Shown here: positions 55,637 to 64,000 of the stretch, piece by piece
Position numbering within the stretch: position 1 is the stretch's first letter
How the letters are laid out: each line of letters starts with the position of its first letter
NCBI GenBank assembly: GCA_037693485.1
Contig: CM075350.1
Span: 118,111,001 to 118,175,000, forward strand
DNA from: Kitagawia praeruptora
Taxonomy: Eukaryota > Streptophyta > Magnoliopsida > Apiales > Apiaceae
Direction: 5' to 3'
Length of the DNA stretch: 64,000 nucleotides
Position numbers and translations under genes: made by a program
Notes under the pieces: model-generated
Databases searched by the model: none
Seen by the model: only the letters and a program-made list of their open reading frames with translations
Told to the model about the DNA's origin: nothing

Positions 55637-57531
55637 CTAAGTATCGGCCTCGTTAGAAGAAGCCGACTTCTCCACATCCCCCTGAGTCTTTGAGATTCCA
55701 GCAAAGCGAGAAGGGGATGTATGGGTGGTATCAGAATCCTTTCGAAGAAGGGAAGCCTCGGGATCAAGAATCCTATCTCCTTCATCCATGTTCTCATCCT
55801 CTCCTTCTTCATCCTCCACAGGAAGGGTAGGAGGAGGGTGTGGGCTAGGAAAGTCCTTGGGAGAAAATAACCCAGGGTGCTTTTTAAGCACCGCCTTTAA
55901 AGCCTCGTCCCAACCATCGGTGTACTGGACAAGATAGAGCACCGCATCATGCTTCTCCATCAAAGTTTGAAAATCCTGTGAGTCCATGTACTCGTCAATG
56001 AGGTCCTCTTTCTTGGCCTGCAAGTGCACCACCTCAGCCTGCGCCGCCTCCAACTCTTCTACCTTCCCTTTCAATTTCTCTTCAATTTCTCCAACTTTAA
56101 TTTTCTCTTTTTGATACTTAGTCTCAAAAGACTTTGCCTTGTTTTTCCAGGCCTTAGCCTGATGTGCCATGCTTTGAAAATGCACGTTTGCCTGCAAGGT
56201 TATCAGTTTAGTAAAAAAGAGAATTATGACAGCAAACTAATATTAGGAAAAAGTGGAAGGTGGAAAGGATGGCATACCGAGGCCAAAGCTTGAGCTCCTA
56301 GGTGCTCAGCCTCATCCATATTTCCACCCGTTACGAAATCCTTGTAGTCGACAGGAGTGATTGAGTTCAATGACCAATCCATCGAATGCTTTGTGGAGCC
56401 AACCACAGAGTCCTGCTTTCTAAAGCCCCATGGAGGCCTATACACCGTCGATTGGACATTCACTTGCACAGGTCCATCCTCTTCATCAACAGTAACCAAA
56501 TCTTGTTTCTGCACTTTGTGTGGACGTAGAAAAGATGGTTCACTAGATTTGTCCCTTGTGTCAAGGGCCCTCTTCGCTGTCCTCATACGAGCAGTTTCCT
56601 CCTCACCAGGATCCGTTTCTCGCATGATTTTCATAACAGCTACACACAACAATAAATTAAAACGTTGGTATAAGCTCATCTAGAAACAAAGTAAACTCAC
56701 AAAGGAGTGGAAATTACCTAAGTCAGAAACAGCAGAAAGGCCTACGGCCCTAAGAGACTCCTCATTGATGAGGTCCCAACACAAAGTTTCACCATTGTCT
56801 TTGGTTAGCTCGTCATAAGCCGCTTTCTCCTCAGCGTTGAGAACTATTTTGTTGGGGTTGCCATCGGCCACCTTACCAAAAGAGCTTCGCAAAAGGGTGC
56901 CCCAATCACCCCCTTTCCAAACCAAGTATATAAATTCTTCTTTCCACTTAGGGTTGTTGTCGACAACCGAGTGGCCGTTAAAGATGTGTGGAATTTTAGG
57001 GTGTTGTCTAACGTAGACCCACCCCGGTTGAACAGAAGAGCTATTATAGAATTGAAATATTTTCCTAAACAAAGGAACAGAAAGAGGGAATTTTTTCCTA
57101 AGGCACAAAACCATGAAACACAAAATGGATCGCCAGGCATTGGGTGGAAGTTGACATGGGCTGACTTGAACGTCGGCTAGAAGTTTGGGGATAAACTCAT
57201 GAAAAGGGAACCTAAGCCCAGCTATAAAGGCATATCTAAAAACATATAGCCCATTGGGCCTCCAATGACAAGGCCTGTCGCCAGGCCCAGCCTTAACAAG
57301 TCTATATGGAGTTTTAATTTCATATGTTTTGTTGTGATTTTTAATTACATCCTCATCATGAAATTTGTTACAACAGTTATAAGCATCTAAATCGGCTAAT
57401 GAAGGATAATCATCTCCGCGCATATTGATCATTTCAGTTAAACTCATGTAAGAAGAACGAATTTTGATATCGTTACCTCTTTTCGAAGCAGAATTCATCT
57501 TCAAAAGGCGCTGTGCTGATTTATCCGCCAT
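55637..57531 (-). CDS. Antisense additional ORF of the Tat element, three exons
   Basis: Minus-strand exons 57531-56718, 56639-56278 and 56191-55637 join with GT-AG borders and matching phases, giving 576 residues and no internal stop. Exon 1 carries a conserved-looking domain (KTPYRLVKAGPGDRPCHWRP, FHEFIPKLLADVQVSPCQLP, WGTLLRSSFGKVADGNPNK). It resembles the plant 'putative gypsy-type transposon' family. Exon 3 has a coiled coil (about 20-60) and a long acidic Ser-rich tail. Tat elements such as Grande and Retand are known to carry antisense ORFs between integrase and the 3' LTR. The function is unknown. Intact frames beside a broken host element suggest the ORF is young or selected. Confidence 0.82.
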
Positions 57532-57770
57532 TGATCTTTAAAGTATGAATGCTTAAGCCCAGAAACTTTAAATAAAAGAGATGAAGATGCAACAGAAAGC
57601 CCAGAAAACCTTCAAAGAAGCCCAGAAACCGGTAGAAATTCGCCTGAGAATGATGGAATTGCTGAAAGAAATCGCCGGGAATCGCCTTAACTTGAGAGAA
57701 ATGATTAAGAGAAATTTTAGAGGAAATGAGAATGTATCAGAGTGAAGTGAGAAATGAATCTCACTCCACT

Positions 57771-57778
57771 CTTTTATA
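57771..57778 (-). promoter_or_regulatory. TATA box of the antisense ORF
   Basis: On the minus strand TATAAAAG lies 240 bp upstream of the ATG at 57531, in CCTATAAAAGAGTGG. This spacing leaves a plausible leader of about 200 nt. Confidence 0.6.
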
Positions 57779-58059
57779 GGAATTTTGCAACTGGCTAATA
57801 GCCGGTTAAAATTCCAAGGAACCGGTAATAGCCGATTAAGGCCCATTAAGAGGCCCGTAGGCCCAAAAACAAGAAGGATCTAGAAAGTCCCAAAGTAAAT
57901 AAGAGGGTATATGGATTAATTAAATTCGACAATACAGTTAAAAGAAAATGGGTTAAGGTCCAATAAGCCCAATAGGCCCAGAAAACGGTCATGATTTTGC
58001 TTGTATCGTCGGGCTATCAGTCAAAGGCCCATTCTAAGGTCTATAAGGCCCAAAAATAT

Positions 58060-58880
58060 GAGCTAGACCAGAGTGTCCAAATTGCATTTATTCGACCAGG
58101 ATCCTGATCGAATTGTCGACCAGGAATCTTGGTCGAAATGAGCTAGACCAGAGTGTCCAAATTGCATTTATTCGACCGGGATCCTGATCGAATTGTTGAC
58201 CAGGAATCTTGGTCGAAATGAGCTAAACCAGAGTGTCCAAATTGCATTTATTCGACCAGGAATCTTGGTCGAAATGAGCTAGACCAGAGTGTCCAAATTG
58301 CATTTATTCGACCAGGATCCTGATCGAATTGTCGACCAGGGATCTTGGTCGAAATGAGCTAGACCAGAGTGTCCAAATTGCATTTATTCGACCAGGATCC
58401 TATCGAATTGTCGACCAGGAATCTTGGTCGAAATGAGCTAGACCAGAGTGTCCAAATTGCATTTATTCGACCAGGATCCTGATCGAATTGTCGACCAGGA
58501 ATCTTGGTCGAAATGAGCTAGACCAGAGTGTCTAAATTGCATTTATTCGACAAGGATCCTGATCGAATTGTCGACCAGGAATCTTGGTCGAAATGAGCTA
58601 GACCAGAGTGTCCAAATTGCATTTATTCGACCAGGATCCTGATCGAATTGTCGACCAGAAATCTTGGTCGAAATGAGCTAGACCAGAATGTGGCATTTGT
58701 TCGACCAGGATCCTGATCGAAGTGCCATCGACCAGGATGACAAAATGGCATTTGTTCGACCAGGATCCTGATCGAAATGTCGACCAGGAATCCTGATCGA
58801 AGTGCCATCGACCAGGATGAAAACATGGCCTTATGTCGACCAGGATCCTGATCGAAAATTCGACCAGGAATCCTGGTCGA
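58060..58880. repeat. 80-bp satellite-like array in the Tat element
   Basis: Eight units start at 58060, 58140, 58220 (short), 58276, 58356, 58435, 58515 and 58595. Diverged half-units run to about 58880. Each holds two imperfect palindromes, TTCGACCAGGATCCTGATCGAA and TCGACCAGGAATCTTGGTCGA. The array lies upstream of the antisense gene and before the LTR. Confidence 0.9.
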
Positions 58881-59193
58881 ATCATGTGAAGGTTTTTGCT
58901 GATTCTCTTTGTAGGAAATGGGCTTTCTTTGGAAAATTATGCACAAATGTGGGATAATTGATATGTCGACGAATAAATAATGGAAAAATACTCGTGAGTA
59001 TAAGAAAAATGCAAAGATGTTACTCGTAATTTCTTTGTAAATATAATTGATTAGCCTCGAATAAGGCAAATCGTCGTAAATGTGTAGGTCGCTCCACACT
59101 TTACATTTAAGGCGATATTTGTGAAACACTAGTGTACCAAAATCCTAACTTCTATGAAATCCTGGACGGTTTTCTTAGAAGTTGGGGGGTAAA
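58881..59193 (+). other. Tat element 3' untranslated region and polypurine tract
   Basis: No coding feature. The segment ends in TAGAAGTTGGGGGGTAAA just before the LTR, the probable polypurine tract. Confidence 0.6.
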
Positions 59194-59705
59194 TGATGTG
59201 GGTTGAAAATTAACCCTAAAAATACAATTAATGATGCATTAATTGAGCCCCGAATGGCCCAAGGTTAAAGCCCAATTACAAGGCCCGGAACCCTAAATAT
59301 AATTATAATTTCGTGGTTATTAAATCAGCTAAATAAAAGACTCCTTTGTTGAGTCCAAAAGGAAACCAAATCATCCTTGGAGTGGTCTTCAAGGAATACA
59401 GCTGTAATGCTTATCCCCCTTCCACCCGGAAGGATCTAGAATTGGGCCTAAGTTGTATCTTGTCCACCAAGACACCCAATTCTATCCTAATTCTAGGGTT
59501 TTCATCACCTATATAAGGACCTGCTCCTTCACATACAGAACTACGTTTTATTGGCTTGATTCTTGACATTTACAAGATACGTAGGCATCTTGTGAGGACC
59601 CGAATTAAGTCACGAAACACTTGATCATTTATCAAAGCTCGAAACTTCTTTAAACCCTAAAATTTAATACGCAATAAATACACCCTACTTTTCGTTCCAC
59701 AACAA
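59194..59705 (+). mobile_element. 3' LTR of the Tat element
   Basis: It begins TGATGTGGGTTGAAAATTAA after the polypurine tract and contains CCTATATAAGGACCTG (TATA-like) near 59510. The right end is taken as CCACAACA near 59705 but is not confirmed, because the 5' LTR is missing. Confidence 0.6.
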
Positions 59706-59785
59706 AAGTAGTAAAAAAAAATGTAATGGTGTGATTTTATAGCAAAAAAATTATTACTTACATAAAATGGGGAGAATATTATCAC

Positions 59786-59979
59786 CTCTGTTATAGAAAT
59801 CGGCCGATTTCTGAAAAATTGCCGATAAATCGACCAAAATTCGATCAAAATTTTGGAATCGATTTGGCCGATTTTACAAAAATCGCCAATAAATCGCCGA
59901 TTTTTCAACCAAATCATCCGATAAATCGTAAACCGGTACCTCAACCGAATAGTTCCGATTTCCGAAATCTGCAACATTA
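59786..59979. mobile_element. Small hAT MITE with CGATTT repeats
   Basis: An 8-bp duplication ATTATCAC flanks it (59778-59785 and 59980-59987). The interior is crowded with CGATTT / AAATCG words. The ends are only weakly inverted, so it is a degenerate copy. Confidence 0.7.
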
Positions 59980-59990
59980 ATTATCACTAA

Positions 59991-60024
59991 CTAGCATTTT
60001 GCCCGTACTTCGTACACGGCTTCT
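59991..60024 (-). mobile_element. Helitron 3' terminus (minus strand)
   Basis: On the minus strand GCCGTGTACGAAGTACGGGC is followed by AAAATG and CTAG, then T. This is the Helitron 3' layout with an imperfect stem. The 5' end, further right, was not found. Confidence 0.5.
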
Positions 60025-60540
60025 TATTTAATTTAAAATGATGATGCCAAAAATTTAACAAATTTGATTGATTTCTTAAAACATCTTACTTAATTTAAAT
60101 TGACAATACCAAAAATTTAACAAATTTTATTGATTTCTTAAAAAGATATTGTATGCAATTATATAAATAATCAATTCTTAGCAAGATATTATATACAATT
60201 ATATAAGTATTTAATAATAATGATATGCTAAAATTTATATAAAAAAGTAGCATATAATTCTATTTTAACAATGTTGAAAATTTATTTAATCCATCAAAAT
60301 CTGCAATAAAAATAATAAATATTTTTACAAATATTGTTCTCTAATTGAAAACAATAATAAATTGTCTTCATTATTCAAATGCGGAAATGATAATTCCTTC
60401 ACCTCCAATGACTCCAAAACATTAAATGGCTCCAAAACATTAAACCTCATATAATATCAAGAACATGTTATATTAACTATGAGACCTCATAGTTAATATA
60501 ATGTGTAAATGTTGGAGAACAATGAGATCACATTTCAAGC
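60025..60540. other. AT-rich spacer, perhaps Helitron body
   Basis: Short duplications (AATTTAACAAATT..GATTTCTTAAAA twice near 60050-60140); no gene. Confidence 0.4.
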
Positions 60541-60830
60541 AATTTTTAAATTTTTTTGTTAAATTTTTTTATGAATGGATAGAGGGTAGAATTATAAGAC
60601 TTTTGTGTGAAGATGCCCCTAGCGGGGCCCTTTAAAATAGTTTGAAATGTAGCGAATATGTGTGTTAACACTGTTCTCATTTTATTTATTTTTTTGTTAA
60701 TTTTTTTATGAATGGATAGAGGGTAGAATTATAAAACTTTTTTTTGGTGAAGATGCCCCTAGCGGGGCCCTTTAAAATAGCTTGAAATGTAGTGAATATG
60801 TGTGTTCTCACTGTTCTCATTCTCACCAGA
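60520..60830. mobile_element. Two tandem copies of the GGATAGAG/GCCCCTAGCGGGGC core
   Basis: Each copy carries AATGGATAGAGGGTAGAATT, then a T-rich stretch, then GATGCCCCTAGCGGGGCCC (GC core at 60615 and 60755). The ends GGAGAACAATGAGA and TCTCACTGTTCTCATTCTC are loosely inverted. The core matches M3 and M4, but no TA microsatellite flanks this pair. Confidence 0.6.
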
Positions 60831-61271
60831 GCGTGACCATTAAACTGTATTAGTAAATTCATGTATGAAAAAACAGTGTATATATATTATTAATATAGTT
60901 TCTTTTATTAAAAATAAGTAAATTATACAATTAAATAAGCAAGCCAAAATATCATATAAATATTCTAGTAGATTTATTGTTTATGTTCAAATTAAGGTCT
61001 TTCACCATGGCTAACTTTATTATATTAAAAGTGTGTTCTTATTGAAATGAATATAATAATTTGAATTTGAATATATTTTTAAACTACTTATTTTGATGGT
61101 TTGTAAATTTTTTTGTGATCAACTTAGAGGGGTAACCAAAAATAAAATTAATTGGAATACATAAACCCATACCCACGTTATGATAAACAATACCTATAAA
61201 ATGGAAGTTGCTTATGTGGTTCAGGCTTGTTAATTACTTCAATACTTCATTAGCTTGATCATCATGTGGAC

Positions 61272-61375
61272 CATCTTTCTTTTTATCACTTATGTTGCTG
61301 CTATGTAGTCTATCTGTAACTAACATCTTTCTTTTTATCACTTATGTTGTTGCTATGTAGTCTATCTGTAACTAA
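61272..61375. repeat. Tandem duplication of 52 bp
   Basis: Two units run CATCTTTCTTTTTATCACTT to CTATCTGTAACTAA and differ at one or two bases. Confidence 0.8.
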
Positions 61376-63498
61376 ACATCTCTCTCTGCTTGTAATCTAT
61401 ATTTATAAATGCAAACTTCTTCTTGTATTGTATTTTGTTTTCAATATTTAAAATTATGTAGCTGGAGGAGAAGAGAAAGGCTGGAGGTACAATCGTAGTA
61501 CTACAACATTACTGAAAATAAGTACAATATCATATTAGAATTTTTTGTTCCATTCTAAATTGGGTTGCTCCAAATGCTGTGTAATGACAAAATGGGGCAT
61601 TAAATAAATAAAGAAAATTAAAAAAAATGAAGGATAATACTGTTTACCAAAAGCACAGGTCTCCGCAAGAAGCTCACATATTCACTTTTATCTTCAAATA
61701 ATGTATGATTACAAATTATAACAATCACATTTTCCATTACCTATTCTCTCTCAAAAAACCAACTAAACTGAAAAAGGGAAAAGTTATTGCTTTTATATTT
61801 TAATATGGAGCTCACGTGAAAGTGCTAAATATGAGATCATATATGAAGTGAAATTGAACGCGAGTAAAGAAGATATTTAGAGCATAAATAAGAGCAATGC
61901 TACCTGACCCAGAGGGCGAGGCTTGTGACGTGGGTCTGAGCTTCTAAGTATGCTATTCCATAGTCCCTTCGGAGACATCCGATAAAAAGTATGCTATTCC
62001 ATAAGATCTTCTGGTACGTAGCATGTCTACCCCATGAACATTAAGTTGAACAAATCCATAAAGAACATAAACTTGCTTGAAAACAAAATAATGTCTATAA
62101 GTATCAAACTGAGTCCCAAGATTATTTACAAATAACATGGTCCGTACTGTGTCAATGTTATTAACTGGTAATCTTTCCAACTACCTTTGTTATTACAACA
62201 TGTAAAATAAAAAATTGAAAGACCAAGCAAATATTTTAAAGGTACCTTTCTGGTGTCCTGTATATTATTATAACATCAGGTAATTCATTAAAACTTTAAT
62301 TCTTAAATTTTAAACCAAAATCAAAACCAAACAAATATTATTCTGTCTAATTTTTAATATTTTGAAATCAATAAAAACTTAACTTTTATGGCCAAACTGA
62401 AAACTGGAACCAAACATATATGACCCATACGGAGGTCTAGTACACATACCTTAACCCTACTTCAGGGGGTTGAGATGTTAATTTGGTGAAAAACCCAGCT
62501 TTCAAATCTGAAAATTGCAAACATGCATCAAAATCCAGCAGTGTGAAGATTTGAGCGGCATGGACTTGAAGGTGAAAAATGACAGAGATAGATTTGATTA
62601 ATGACAAAACGGAGAATCAAAGAAATAAAGAAAGATAAAAAAAATAAAGGATAATACTATAGTAGAGGTTTAGATTTGGGTCGATCCAATTGAGTTACTC
62701 CAAATGTTGTGTAATGACAAAAAATAGTATATGTTTAGATTTGGGTCGATCCAATCTAATTTGGGTCGCTCCAAATGCTGTGTAATGGTAAAAAGGGTCA
62801 TCAAAGAAATAAAGAAGATTAAGAAAATGAAGGATAATAATATCGTTGACAAAATTCGAACCTTGAAATTTCAGTAAACAAATTTAATCATGTAACATAT
62901 TTAATCATTAGATCTAACAGTTCTAATTTTAAATAAAATTCTAACGGATATTATTCGTTGTATACGAATTTTTATTATATTTTGTTAGTGGTTAGAAGAT
63001 ATGATATCATATTTTTGGGTATGCAATTAGTAAATAAATTTAATCATGTAATATATTTAATCATTGAATCTAACAGTTCTAATTTTTAACTAAAAATCTA
63101 AAGGATATTATCCGTTGTATACGAATTTTTGTTATATTTTGTTAGTGGTTAGAAGATATGAAGTCATATTTTTTGGTATGTATTAATTATTGCAATATTA
63201 TGTTTTAAATTAAAAGTCAACGTGTTTTAATTAATAGAAAAAATATTATTGATTGGAAGATATGATATTTTAGGTATTTATAAAATGTAATATCATCAAT
63301 TATAAGTAAACATCTTTTAATTGAAAAAGACAATCAACTAATTATCATTAATTATATTATTAATAAAAAAATGAAGGATAATAGTAGAGGTTTAGATTTG
63401 GGTTGATCCAATTGGATCGCTCCAAATGCTGATTAGAGAGAAAAAAAATTATTGATTGGAAGATATGATATTTTAGGTATTTATAAAAGGTAATATCA
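61376..63498. repeat. Interspersed local repeats, no gene
   Basis: The unit TTGGGTCGCTCCAAATGCTG, often followed by TGTAATG and a tail AAATGAAGGATAATA, recurs at about 61560, 62690, 62760 and 63405. Another unit of about 140 bp (TTTAATCATT..ATCTAACAGTTC to GGTTAGAAGATATGA) occurs at 62885 and 63045. A third (TTATTGATTGGAAGATATGA) occurs at 63246 and 63450. No ORF is convincing. Confidence 0.6.
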
Positions 63499-64000
63499 TC
63501 TATACTATTATATTAAAGCCGAAACATTGAAAGTTTTGGTTTTCGGTTTGGTTATTTGGTTTTCGGTTTGGTTATCCTAATTATTAAAATAAATAATGAC
63601 ATAATATAATTAATGGTAATTAGTCATTACCATTTTCACATGCATCTACTTTTAGTTGAAAATATTACATTTTATAAATACATCAATCGTACCATATCTT
63701 CAAATCATTAATATTATCAATCGTACTATATCTTCAAATCATTAATATTTCCTTTCTAATTAAAATACGTTATCTTTTTAAAAAAAAAAAACTAATCTTA
63801 CAATCATTAATATATACACAAAAATATCACACCATATTTTCAATTATTAATAAAATACATTAAAAATCCTTATACGTTGTTTATAATAAGAAAATATTAG
63901 TATAATATGTAAATATGAGTATATTAAATTATATTAAATTATATTAAATTAAAATTTAAAAATTTATTAAATTGACAATTATATAAAAACATAATTGTAC
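63499..64000 (+). mobile_element. Helitron 5' end, running off the window
   Basis: TCTATACTATTATATTAAAG after an A, followed by GAAACATTGAAAG, closely matches the 5' end of the 11474 element. The 3' end lies outside the window. Confidence 0.6.

Noticed and set aside
58060..58880. CRISPR-like array
   Set aside because: Units are head-to-tail 80-bp copies without unique spacers, in plant retrotransposon DNA.
58598..59129. 168-codon and 95-codon minus-strand ORFs
   Set aside because: They are translations of the 80-bp array with no other support.

Overview
The window looks like nuclear DNA of a flowering plant, most likely a eudicot. It has intron-containing genes with GT-AG junctions, long AT-rich spacers, a transferred organelle DNA block, and many plant-type transposable elements (SIRE-type copia, Tat-type and Tekay-like gypsy, hAT and Mutator MITEs, Helitrons, a TRIM, a Stowaway element). 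I cannot name the species from sequence alone. About five host genes are well supported; most of the rest is repeats.

Layout. 1-2.77 kb: an organelle insertion in which a plastid rpl16 fragment (group II intron plus exon 2) is joined to the mitochondrial rps19 end, rps3 exon 1 and rps3 intron. 2.8-12 kb: AT-rich DNA with a doubtful small AT-hook gene, a hAT MITE, a solo LTR and Helitron pieces. 12-18.3 kb: a scrambled non-autonomous gypsy family (LTR and gag pieces in both orientations, no pol), with a Mutator MITE inside gag and a Pack-MULE carrying histone H1 sequence inside an LTR. 18.3-20 kb: two MITEs in TA microsatellites and a Stowaway MITE. 20.7-28.5 kb: a five-exon gene for a double dsRNA-binding-domain protein, whose introns hold a Helitron, a TRIM and other MITEs. 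30.9-33.5 kb: a two-exon ARM-repeat gene. 35.1 kb (minus): a proline-rich cell-surface protein. 38.3 kb: a small membrane-anchored plant protein. 41.6-42.7 kb (minus): a trihelix/MYB-like regulator. 42.9-44.8 kb: a complex foldback repeat with a TA-flanked MITE in its centre. 45.6-54.1 kb: a decayed SIRE-lineage copia element with an extra ORF. 54.1-59.7 kb: the 3' half of a Tat-lineage gypsy element with integrase, an intron-containing antisense ORF, an 80-bp satellite-like array and an LTR. 59.7-64 kb: a small hAT MITE, Helitron ends and tandem repeats.

The host genes do not form a pathway. They are independent: small-RNA or dsRNA binding, ARM-repeat signalling or ubiquitin-related, cell wall, unknown membrane protein, transcription. 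The most unusual structure is a set of TA-microsatellite-flanked elements that share bZIP-type ACGT hairpins, a poly-T/GGATAGAG core and a GC-rich near-palindrome, GCCCCGCCAGGGGC. That near-palindrome recurs ten times in structurally different repeats of this AT-rich window. The antisense three-exon gene of the Tat element, with its own TATA box, is the next most interesting item.
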